Shown here: piece by piece, positions 18,196 through 25,797 of the stretch
Position numbering within the stretch: position 1 is the first letter of the stretch
Layout of the letters: each line of letters begins with the position of its first letter
DNA from: Magnetococcales bacterium HCHbin5
GTDB lineage: Bacteria > Pseudomonadota > Magnetococcia > Magnetococcales > Magnetaquicoccaceae
Assembly: GCA_002753505.1 (NCBI GenBank)
Contig: PEAG01000014.1
Span: 1 to 54,760 of the forward strand
Direction: 5' to 3'
DNA: 54,760 nt
Position numbers and translations under genes: made by a program
The notes under the pieces: model-generated
Told to the model about the DNA's origin: nothing
What the model saw: only the letters and a program-made list of their open reading frames with translations
Database searches by the model: none

Positions 18196-18352
18196 AAACA
18201 ATCATGGGGTCCAGGGGAGATTATCTCCCCTGGTGGGGTGCAGGGGCAAAGCCCCTGCATGAACTGCGCGTTGCGCACATTTTCGCAGAAAATGTGCGCA
18301 ACGCGCACAAAACCGCCCCGCAGGGGCGACCTTGGGAGGGCGGCAGCCCGAC
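18196..18352 (-). repeat. Modular palindromic repeat, copy D (inverted)
   Basis: This copy runs opposite to copies A and B. Modules: an 11-bp stem CCAGGGGAGAT/ATCTCCCCTGG at 18211-18233; a 9-bp stem TGCAGGGGC/GCCCCTGCA at 18239-18259 with an AAA loop; a 20-bp perfect stem at 18265-18284/18288-18307 with a GCA loop; CGCCCC/GGGGCG at 18314-18328; and a final GGGAGGGCGGCAGCCCGAC segment. The order matches copy B read backwards, but two stems differ in sequence while remaining fully paired. Confidence 0.85.
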
Positions 18353-18477
18353 TCGCACGGTTATATTATTGAAAATATTTGGATAAAAATCCAGAATCTT
18401 CGGATATTCAGCTTTTTGTTTGACACAGGGCCAGGAGTGGTTTTTTGCCAAACCCTCCCCAATGTGGCCAGCTTTCG

Positions 18478-18606
18478 GTCGGGCTGCTGCCCTCCAGCGG
18501 TGCCCCTGCGGGGCGTTTTGGGAAAGCACGCCCGTTACATGCAGGGGCTTTGCCCCTGCACCCCACCGGGGACCGTGACGGTCCCCGGACCCCTGCAATT
18601 GTTTTA
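18478..18606 (+). repeat. Modular palindromic repeat, copy B
   Basis: The right part (18529-18606) is identical to window positions 50-127. The left part (GTCGGGCTGCTGCCCTCC then GCCCCTGCGGGGCG) mirrors copy D at 18314-18352. The long 20-bp stem of copy D is absent here; instead a short GGGCGT/ACGCCC pairing can form on the minus strand. The copy ends 31 bp before the PAP2 gene start. Confidence 0.85.
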
Positions 18607-18637
18607 TTTAGAAGATTGAAAAGAGCGTAACTACCCC

Positions 18638-19240
18638 ATGGAATCACTGAACCATTCACTGTTTTTACTGATCAACGCCGGGGCTGAACCCTCGCCTGTT
18701 CTGTTGTACGGGGCCATTTTTTTTGCCAAGTGGCTGGTCTATTCGTTGCCTGTCCTGTTGCTGGCCATGTGGCTGTGGGGTCGCTCTTACCATCGGGAAT
18801 TGGCAACCAAGGCGGTTTTGTCCATCGTTCTGGGCCTGTTGGTCACAGCCCTGATCCGGTGGCTTTGGCCGCACCCGCGCCCTTTCGTCGTTGGCTTGGG
18901 TTATACCCATCTGGCGCATGCACCCGATGCCTCTTTTCCGAGCAACCACGCCGTCTTTTGTTTTTCGATGGCCTTCTCCCTGTGGTGGAACGCGGTACGC
19001 AAACGGGCTGCCTGGATACTGCTGGGAGTGGCCCTGTCGGTGTGTTGGGCGCGAGTCTACCTGGGGGTCCACTTCCCGTTGGATATGGTGGGCGGGGCGG
19101 TCGTGGTGCTGCTGTCGGTCTGGCTGGTCAACCGCCTGCTGCGCATCAACCGTCTGGGGGACCGACTGGTCATCAAGCTGGAAACGACCTACGGCCGTAT
19201 CATGGCGCGGGCTATCGCCAGGGGCTGGGTCTCGGAATAG
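18638..19240 (+). CDS. PAP2-family phosphatase, undecaprenyl-pyrophosphate phosphatase-like (BcrC/YbjG type)
   Basis: A 200-residue inner-membrane protein with about five to six hydrophobic helices. The three PAP2 signatures are present: the Arg-Pro motif in WPHPRPF, the PSGH variant FPSNHAVF with its His, and ARVYLGVHFPLDMVGG with catalytic His and Asp. The short N-terminus MESLNHSLFLLINAGAE is characteristic of the BcrC branch, which recycles the lipid carrier of cell-wall and polysaccharide synthesis. The substrate is inferred from that likeness. Repeat copy B forms the upstream leader. Confidence 0.88.
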   Translation: MESLNHSLFLLINAGAEPSPVLLYGAIFFAKWLVYSLPVLLLAMWLWGRSYHRELATKAVLSIVLGLLVTALIRWLWPHPRPFVVGLGYTHLAHAPDASFPSNHAVFCFSMAFSLWWNAVRKRAAWILLGVALSVCWARVYLGVHFPLDMVGGAVVVLLSVWLVNRLLRINRLGDRLVIKLETTYGRIMARAIARGWVSE

Positions 19241-19413
19241 CCCTTTCCGGTATTGCCGGTTTATGTTTCGGTTGCACAGGCTTCACCGCACCGGCCATGA
19301 TCATCGCCTGGTCCACTCCGACCAAACCAGTCGGGAGAATCCGAAATTTCCTGAATCTTCCCAGACCGATGTGTATCCAGATGACCGGGATCGTCTGCCC
19401 GGTGGGCGAAACG

Positions 19414-19743
19414 ATGATCAAGGCCCAACTTGTGAACGTGAACCAACTCTGGACATTCTATTCCCTGGTGGTGGGTGGTGGCGCACTTTATTCCCTGCAA
19501 GCACATGATCACAGTCAAAATTTTCTGTTGATGCTGGCCAGCACGATTTTTTTTGCGGGAAACTTTATCACGTTAAGGCGGTCGCATGTCTCCTTGATCA
19601 AGATCTGGTGTCTGTTGAAAAGTGCAGAGGGTAGCAACAGCGCAGTCGTGGACTCTCTTGAGCCGATCCCGCTAAAAAATATGCAACTGTTTTATTTCGG
19701 CGTGATATTGTCCGTGATCGTGGCCATGTATTTTCTTGCGTGA
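19414..19743 (+). CDS. Small hypothetical membrane protein
   Basis: A 109-residue protein of unknown function with three likely membrane segments: LWTFYSLVVGGGALYSL, FLLMLASTIFFAGNFITL and LFYFGVILSVIVAMYFLA at the C-terminal end. ATG 19414 is the first start that gives a compact protein; in-frame ATGs at 19381 and 19297 lack better ribosome-binding sites. It lies 173 bp after the PAP2 gene on the same strand. No motif indicates a role. Confidence 0.55.
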   Translation: MIKAQLVNVNQLWTFYSLVVGGGALYSLQAHDHSQNFLLMLASTIFFAGNFITLRRSHVSLIKIWCLLKSAEGSNSAVVDSLEPIPLKNMQLFYFGVILSVIVAMYFLA

Positions 19744-19801
19744 AAGCTCTGGTGGTCAAATAAATATTCCTTAGACGGAGCGGGAAATGTTGGCAAAGCG
19801 G

Positions 19802-19863
19802 CTCTCTTGTCGTGGTGGTCGGGGCTGGTTAACTGTTTGAAAAGCAAAGAGAGGATTTTTTTT
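19802..19863 (+). terminator. Possible terminator with long loop
   Basis: CTCTCTT (19802-19808) can pair with AAGAGAG (19847-19853) across a 38-nt loop, followed after two bases by eight Ts (19856-19863). The long loop makes the call weak. Confidence 0.3.
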
Positions 19864-20011
19864 ATCCAGTATCGGGAAGTTAACGTATTATCAATTTCCT
19901 GTCTGTTTCCCGTTCCGGTGGCACAGACGCCTGTTTCCCCCCTTTTACAGTGAACGGTTTCCTCTGTTAAGATGCGCCTGTTCGGACTCTGATGCGGAGG
20001 TTTTCTGTACC

Positions 20012-22921
20012 ATGGCGGCCAATGCTTCACATCCCCACAGACTCACCACGCGACAACGCAGCTTTGTTATCATGGGCATGCTGGTGACGGTATTGCTGGG
20101 GGTGCTGTTTGTCAAGCAGGTGGTGACGGCCCGTTTTGTCCAACAGCAAATGTTGGCGACGCAAAATGGCGAGACCGCAGCCCGCCAGATCGAACGACAG
20201 ATGTATGTTACCCTCTCTGTGACGCATACCCTGGCAAGTCTGCTCCATAGCGACATCAATCTGGTGGAATCGTTCGATTCAATCGCCAAGGAGATGTTGA
20301 ACATCCATAAAGGCATCATTCGCAATCTCCAATTGGCCCCCGAAGGGGTGGTGCGCCGTATTTATCCCCTGGAAGGTAATGAACGCGCTATCGGTCTTGA
20401 CCTGTTCCATAATCCGCAGCAACGCGATGAAGCTCTCAGAACCGTGCAGACGCGAACGTTGACTCTGGCGGGTCCATTGCACCTGGTCCAAGGCGGCAGT
20501 GGAGTGGTTGCCCGTTTGCCTGTTTTCGTAAGCGCAAAAGAGGGCAGGGAGCGGTTCTGGGGCTTTGTCTCCGCCCTGATCGATACCGAACAGTTGCTGG
20601 CAGTCAGTCTGTTGGACAGGCTGGGCGATGCGGGTTACCACTTTCGTCTTGTCAAACGGGAAGCCTCTAAACCGGAACAGCTGATCACCACCAATCTGCC
20701 GGCGGCGCAAGAGATCAGCCAGCCGATTGAGGTGCGGGTGGCTGTTCCCAATGCACCATGGGTACTGTGCGTGCTGCCCAAAGAGGGTTGGTACGACATG
20801 GGGCGTATGCTGCCCGAATGGGCTTTGGTTTTGCTGGCGGCCTGGGTGGTGGGTAAATTTTTATCCATGATGTTCCGTCTTATCGCCCTGCGGGATGCCC
20901 TGGAGTTGTCCATCCGGAAAACCGAAAAGGCGGCCCAAGCCAAAAGCGACTTTTTGGCCACCATGAGCCATGAAATTCGTACCCCCATGAATGTGGTATT
21001 GGGTATTCTTGAGCTGCTGAAGGACTCGAATCTGAACCCAACCGACCAGGAACAGGTTCAACTGGCTGTCCAGTCCGGGAAAATGCTGCTCTACCTGATC
21101 AATGACATCCTGGACTACTCCAAGATTGAGGCAAACCAACTGGAGTTGGACACGGTACCCTTTGATCTGCGTGCATTGCTGGATGAGATTGCCCTGAACC
21201 TGTCCTTCATGGCCCATGCCAAACATATTGAGCTGACATCGTTTTTCCCCCAAGAGCTGCCCGCATTGATGTATGGAGACCCGAATCGATTACGACAGAT
21301 ATTTACCAACCTGGTCGGTAATGCCATCAAATTCACGCCTCCAGGGGGGGTGGTGGAGTTCCATGGTGGTCCGGTGGGTCGTACAGATGGCCGGGTTGAG
21401 TTTTTGTTTGAGATTCGGGATACCGGTATTGGTATCCCAATCGAAGATCGGCAACATATCTTTGAAAGTTTTGTGCAGGCCAATGTTTCCACAACGCGCC
21501 AGCACGGGGGAACGGGGTTGGGATTGGCGATCAGTCAACGGTTGGTGCAGTTGATGGGTGGTACGATTGGTGTGGACAGCAACCCCTTTGCTGACTCGGG
21601 CTCGGTTTTTTATTTTACCGTTCAACTGCTGGAACAGCAGCAAACCACACCTGCGCTGCTTCAGCCTCTTTTGCGAGGCCAGCGTATTTTGATTGTGGGC
21701 TGTCGTGGTTTGCAATTGGCTCTGTTGCAGCATGCCCTGCTGACCTGGGGTACTCACAGCAGGGAGGTCGACGGATTACCAGCCGCTTTTGTTGAAGTGG
21801 GCAAGGCGGCCCAACGGGGGGAGCCCTATCAGGTAGTCGTTGTCAATCAATGGTCGATTCAGAACGGCCCTTTGGATTTTTCCGAATGGGTCGATAGCGA
21901 TATGGGTTGCCGTTGTCTGCTGCTCGTGGAGACCCTGGACCGGGGCCTGGATCAGGCGGCGGCACTGCCTGGTGAAGTTTTGTATTTGAAAAAGCCGTTC
22001 AGCACGGGGCAACTTTATGGCGCATTGACCAGACTGATGCGCATTGACGAGGGAAAGCAACCGCAGAGCGAGGCGATGTTGTCTGATGCGGTCTCTCCCG
22101 TTCCCGTAAATCGCCGCACGCGCAACGCATCCATACTGGTTGTCGATGATCAGGCTGCCAATTTGACGGTTGCTGTCGGGATGCTGGTCAAGGGGGGATG
22201 TGACCGGAGCCGCTGCGATACGGCAACAGATGGTCAGCAGGCGGTTGAGCGGTTCAAACAAAAAAGTTTTGATATGGTTTTTATGGATTGCCAGATGCCG
22301 GTCATGGATGGCTATCAGGCGACCCGTCTGATTCGTGACTGGGAACGACAGCAGGGGGCTTCTCCGGTACCGATTATTGCCTTTACCGCCGATGTCACCC
22401 AGTTGAACCAATTGACTGGCCAGGACGCTGGAATGAGCGGTTTTCTCTCCAAGCCGGTATCCATGGGTGAGCTGCGGCTTGTATTGGACCGGTACTTGCC
22501 CGATCCTGCAACCAGTGTCCGTGGGGCTTTGAATGCAGAGACCGTGTCATCTGCCGCTCATTCACTGGATATCGAATCTGTTGTCGCTGCCATGCGCTCC
22601 CTTGGTCTGGAGGAGGCAGATTTGCCAGAGATCAGCCTCCTTATCATTGAGCAGTTGCCGGATTTGATACAGGTACTGGATCGAAATCTGCGGGAGAGTG
22701 CCTACGAGCAGGCACGCGCCACCTCTCATGTCCTGTGTGGTTCCATGGTCAACAGCGTTTTTCCGATGATGAAAAAGCGGACCAAATTACTGCACGAGGC
22801 GGTACGGGATCAGGAGTGGGAGGAGGCGTTACGGCGGCTGGTTGAAGTGCGGCAACTGTTCGAGCCCATACAGGAGGCATTGACCCTGTGGCTGCAACAG
22901 CCAGACCCATCCAAACCGTGA
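20012..22921 (+). CDS. CHASE-domain hybrid sensor histidine kinase (CHASE-HisKA-HATPase-pseudoREC-REC-HPt)
   Basis: A 969-residue membrane sensor. A first transmembrane helix at ~18-38 and a second at ~268-290 bracket a periplasmic CHASE domain (~65-200; QLAPEGVVRRIYPLEGN and LFHNPQQRDEALRT are typical). The cytoplasmic part has the phospho-acceptor H320 (MSHEIRTP), ATPase ~420-540 (GNAIKF, DTGIG, GGTGLGL), a first receiver-like domain (~558-680) whose acceptor position reads VVNQ instead of a VLMD-type segment and is therefore probably inactive, a second receiver with D759, and an HPt domain with H906 (TSHVLCGSM). CHASE domains sense small extracellular ligands. GCGGAGG stands ~15 bp before the ATG. 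No cognate regulator is adjacent. Confidence 0.92.
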   Translation: MAANASHPHRLTTRQRSFVIMGMLVTVLLGVLFVKQVVTARFVQQQMLATQNGETAARQIERQMYVTLSVTHTLASLLHSDINLVESFDSIAKEMLNIHKGIIRNLQLAPEGVVRRIYPLEGNERAIGLDLFHNPQQRDEALRTVQTRTLTLAGPLHLVQGGSGVVARLPVFVSAKEGRERFWGFVSALIDTEQLLAVSLLDRLGDAGYHFRLVKREASKPEQLITTNLPAAQEISQPIEVRVAVPNAPWVLCVLPKEGWYDMGRMLPEWALVLLAAWVVGKFLSMMFRLIALRDALELSIRKTEKAAQAKSDFLATMSHEIRTPMNVVLGILELLKDSNLNPTDQEQVQLAVQSGKMLLYLINDILDYSKIEANQLELDTVPFDLRALLDEIALNLSFMAHAKHIELTSFFPQELPALMYGDPNRLRQIFTNLVGNAIKFTPPGGVVEFHGGPVGRTDGRVEFLFEIRDTGIGIPIEDRQHIFESFVQANVSTTRQHGGTGLGLAISQRLVQLMGGTIGVDSNPFADSGSVFYFTVQLLEQQQTTPALLQPLLRGQRILIVGCRGLQLALLQHALLTWGTHSREVDGLPAAFVEVGKAAQRGEPYQVVVVNQWSIQNGPLDFSEWVDSDMGCRCLLLVETLDRGLDQAAALPGEVLYLKKPFSTGQLYGALTRLMRIDEGKQPQSEAMLSDAVSPVPVNRRTRNASILVVDDQAANLTVAVGMLVKGGCDRSRCDTATDGQQAVERFKQKSFDMVFMDCQMPVMDGYQATRLIRDWERQQGASPVPIIAFTADVTQLNQLTGQDAGMSGFLSKPVSMGELRLVLDRYLPDPATSVRGALNAETVSSAAHSLDIESVVAAMRSLGLEEADLPEISLLIIEQLPDLIQVLDRNLRESAYEQARATSHVLCGSMVNSVFPMMKKRTKLLHEAVRDQEWEEALRRLVEVRQLFEPIQEALTLWLQQPDPSKP

Positions 22922-23082
22922 AGAGAGCCTGGATGCTCTGCTGCTGGATGGGGCGTGCTTTTCGGCTGCACAATGGGTTGACTACCGTACGACGGGAAGA
23001 GATAATCCCCGTCGCTGTTCGTGCGCTGTTGTTGTCCGATTGTTGGGTATCCTCTGCAAAGTTTTGCTGATTGGTGACGTTC

Positions 23083-24339
23083 ATGGCAACCCTTTCCAAG
23101 TTTGAGCGGTTTTCCAAAAATCTGGTTTTCTCCCTCATCACAATCTGCCTGGTCACAGGGATCCTGGAGATTGCCTCTTACCTGCTGTTGCGGTTTCAGG
23201 GGTTGAATCAAAATTCGTATACATTCAGCCAGATTATTTCCGGTTATTACGTGTTCCGCAACACCCCTGGCGCGGCTTTATGGCAGGAGGTCAAGGAAAA
23301 GCCATCGGATCCGCCCACGGTGATAGATGGCAATGGTTTTGTTTCCGACCATCCCATTGCCGAGACCAAGCCACCCGGGGTCACGCGCATTTTTCTCATG
23401 GGAGGCTCTGCCGTGTTCGGGATCGGCCAGTTTCCCCCTTTTGCCTCGGTTCATTCCTATCATCGTGGTGTCTTGTCTTTTGCCCTGAGTCCGGCCGGTC
23501 AGCTGGAGCGTTATCTGCGCGCCCAGCGGCCTGACCTGCAGTTTGAAGTGATCAATGCGGCAGCCTCGGATCGTATGCTGCATCAATCCATGATCTACTA
23601 CCTGGAAACCCTCTCGCGCTTTTCACCGGATATGGTCGTCAGTATGGACGGATACAATGACCTCTTCTTTGGCATGATGTCTGGAAGACCGTATGCGCAG
23701 ATGGAAGCAAAGTTGGAAAACTATATTGATTTGTTGAACCGCGCCCGTTCCTACCAGCCCAATCTGGTGCGGTTGTTGAATATCGGTTACAGCAAATATG
23801 TCTACCCATATGTGGAGGAGGATCTCAAAAAACAGTTTTTTTTCAAAGGAGATTTTGAACAGGAAAAATACTCTTTTGCAGCCTATAAGCAGGTGGAAGG
23901 GGCCTTCATTCACTCCTCACAGCGATTTCTCCAAATTTTGGACCATTTCATGGCGGTGTTGAAGTCGGACAAGGTTGATTTTATCTTCACCTTGCAGCCC
24001 ATTCTCTATCGCCAGGTCAACAAGCAGTGGTCGACCATCGAAGACCGCATGCGGCGGACCATTTTTGGTGTGGGTCCCAACATGACGCCTGAGTTGATCG
24101 ACCGGTATATCGTCATGAGTCGGTATTTTTTTGATCAATATCTTTCCCGGGCCAGTCAGCAGCGGGTGGAGAAAAACGGTTTTGGCTTCATGGATCTGAA
24201 CCAGGGGGTAACGCATCTGAAGTCGGATTTTGAGCTTTACATCGATTATTGCCATTTCACGGTTCCGGGCAGCAAGGTGGTTGCGGAACTTGTGGGTCAG
24301 GAGGTGTTGCGGCGGTTGCCCGGGCAACAAAAAAAGTGA
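23083..24339 (+). CDS. Membrane-anchored SGNH/GDSL hydrolase-like protein
   Basis: A 418-residue protein with one N-terminal hydrophobic helix (~14-36) and an extracytoplasmic domain. Block-like features of the SGNH superfamily are present: IFLMGGSAVFG with candidate nucleophile S109, VINAAASDRMLHQS, SMDGYNDLF (N192), and DYCHFTVPG near the C-terminus with the expected D-x-x-H pair. Such proteins often add or remove acetyl groups on exopolysaccharides or glycans. The substrate is unknown; the convergent glycosyltransferase genes support a role in surface sugar modification (inference). The start is ATG 23083; TTG 23071 is an alternative and neither has a strong ribosome-binding site. Confidence 0.72.
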   Translation: MATLSKFERFSKNLVFSLITICLVTGILEIASYLLLRFQGLNQNSYTFSQIISGYYVFRNTPGAALWQEVKEKPSDPPTVIDGNGFVSDHPIAETKPPGVTRIFLMGGSAVFGIGQFPPFASVHSYHRGVLSFALSPAGQLERYLRAQRPDLQFEVINAAASDRMLHQSMIYYLETLSRFSPDMVVSMDGYNDLFFGMMSGRPYAQMEAKLENYIDLLNRARSYQPNLVRLLNIGYSKYVYPYVEEDLKKQFFFKGDFEQEKYSFAAYKQVEGAFIHSSQRFLQILDHFMAVLKSDKVDFIFTLQPILYRQVNKQWSTIEDRMRRTIFGVGPNMTPELIDRYIVMSRYFFDQYLSRASQQRVEKNGFGFMDLNQGVTHLKSDFELYIDYCHFTVPGSKVVAELVGQEVLRRLPGQQKK

Positions 24340-24344
24340 GCGGA

Positions 24345-24363
24345 GCGGGGCTTTCCGCCCCGT
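24345..24363 (-). terminator. Hairpin between convergent genes
   Basis: CGGGGC (24346-24351) pairs with GCCCCG (24357-24362) between a plus-strand stop (24339) and a minus-strand stop (24396). Read on the minus strand, a run of Ts follows about ten bases later, so it may terminate the glycosyltransferase transcript; spacing is poor. Confidence 0.35.
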
Positions 24364-24395
24364 GAGTATTGATCCTGGTTGCCGTTTTTGTTTTT

Positions 24396-25730
24396 TCAAG
24401 CGGGGCTGCTCTGTTGCCCTCTGCGCCACTCGTCGGCGCGACGCTTGATCGCCTCCATGTGAGGAGTCCACCAGGCGTCCCCATGCCATGGATAAAACTG
24501 TTCCTTTATCTCCACCTGCTCACCCACTCTCCAGTCAGCCGCCATCGATTCGGCCTGGGCAATCTGCTCCTGCTCCATCATCGAGACCATGATCTGGATA
24601 TTGTTGTCGGCCGCAGCATACATTCTGGTCGCCAACCGGCTCCACATGTAGGCCAAAACAAAATCGGCCTGGACCCCTGGGCCGCCGATGGCATAGAGGG
24701 CACCCAGGGCCAACTGGGCGGCATGATTTCCCCGGTTGGCCGCTTTCAGATACCAGTGGGTCGCCTCAAGCAAATTTTTCGGTACCTGGTTGCCGTCCGC
24801 ATACAGTTGACCCAGGGCCAACTGGGCCTCCAAATCACCCTGGCGGGCCCGGACCCGCAGCAGGCTGACCTCCGCAGGGACAACCAGTTGCGCCATGGGC
24901 AGCTTGCCATTCGGGGTGTTCGGATAGTTGGCCAGATTGTTGGGTAAATGGTATATCCAACTGCACACGGGAGCCATACGGTTCGTCATCGAGATGGGCA
25001 CGACATAACGCGACATGAAACCCGGAGGCACATTTTCAAATGTCAACCCCATGGCTGCCTGCTCCCGGATTCCCCAACTGACAACCGAACGGCAGGTCAA
25101 ACAGTCGGAAGAGGGAGAGGCAACATATTCCTCCGCCAGTGCCCTGTCCATGATAAACATGGCCATGTAGGGGTTGGTCAGATCAACAAAATAATAGTCA
25201 CCGCACGCAATTTTTTTGCCCTTGTCCAGGTCTGTCTGGTACCAGTTGTCTGTACTGACATGCTTCTTGATGCTGTCATTGAACTCCACCCGAACAAATG
25301 CCGGAATCAGGTTGTGCGCCTGCAGCAGATCGCGATAGCTGACAAAATAGCAAAAATTTAAAAAACTCAGCTCTATGTCATCCTCCAGATAGATAAAATG
25401 GGTATAGGAGGAATTTTTTGCCAGAAACAACTCCTGCAGCAAGGGTCTGAAACACCAGGTCAGCATAAAAGGATCTTCCAGACCCGAATAGGGCTGGACG
25501 ATGGCATTTTTGCTCGCGGAAAAGAGCGGATGACAGATGGCCTGAATGGCCTCCATTTCGGCCGGGTTTTCCGTATTGGTCATGACGACCACATGCAGTA
25601 TGTTGACCGGAAAAGCAAACAGGGAAGAGAGCATGGTTGCCAAATATCCAAGCCGCTCCTCACGATAGTGAAAAGCGACAGCCACCAACAACCTGGCCGA
25701 ACAGCAACGACCAAAATCCAGATCTGTCAT
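24396..25730 (-). CDS. Glycosyltransferase-like protein with C-terminal Sel1 repeats
   Basis: A 444-residue protein. The start is ATG at 25730, which has AGAGGGGGA upstream; a longer frame would overlap the preceding gene. The N-terminal ~280 residues resemble a GT-A glycosyltransferase: after LLVAVAFHYREERLGYL comes a YLEDDIELS metal-binding motif (EDD at 116-118). Residues ~295-370 contain two Sel1-type helical repeats (DLEAQLALGQLYADGNQVPKN and HAAQLALGALYAIGGPG), a scaffold for protein contacts. It lies 67 bp behind another glycosyltransferase-like gene on the same strand. The acceptor is unknown; glycan or protein glycosylation is the inferred role. Confidence 0.65.
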   Translation of the reverse strand: MTDLDFGRCCSARLLVAVAFHYREERLGYLATMLSSLFAFPVNILHVVVMTNTENPAEMEAIQAICHPLFSASKNAIVQPYSGLEDPFMLTWCFRPLLQELFLAKNSSYTHFIYLEDDIELSFLNFCYFVSYRDLLQAHNLIPAFVRVEFNDSIKKHVSTDNWYQTDLDKGKKIACGDYYFVDLTNPYMAMFIMDRALAEEYVASPSSDCLTCRSVVSWGIREQAAMGLTFENVPPGFMSRYVVPISMTNRMAPVCSWIYHLPNNLANYPNTPNGKLPMAQLVVPAEVSLLRVRARQGDLEAQLALGQLYADGNQVPKNLLEATHWYLKAANRGNHAAQLALGALYAIGGPGVQADFVLAYMWSRLATRMYAAADNNIQIMVSMMEQEQIAQAESMAADWRVGEQVEIKEQFYPWHGDAWWTPHMEAIKRRADEWRRGQQSSPA

Positions 25731-25797
25731 CTGCGGAATCCCCCTCTTTTCTGTTCTCTCGTCGCGCATTGCTGGAAAACGGTACCCTGCAGGGGCC

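Larger units (their letters stand above)
18169..18637. other. Gene-free repeat region: two inverted repeat copies around a 125-bp core
   Basis: Copy D (18196-18352) and copy B (18478-18606) face each other and enclose 18353-18477, a comparatively AT-rich core. The core includes a small TGGAT/ATCCA hairpin (18380-18393) and T-runs. No coding frame with a credible start crosses it. The arrangement looks like a small inverted-repeat-ended element. Confidence 0.7.

Noticed and set aside
18196-18606. CRISPR array
   Set aside because: There are only two inverted copies of modular hairpins, no regular direct repeats or spacers, and no cas genes.
18730-19296. Upstream part of the frame that contains the small membrane protein
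   Set aside because: It overlaps the PAP2 gene in another frame; only the part after 19414 looks like a real protein.
22888-23070. 60-codon frame between the CHASE kinase and the SGNH gene
   Set aside because: It overlaps the kinase end, has no ribosome-binding site and an unlikely composition.
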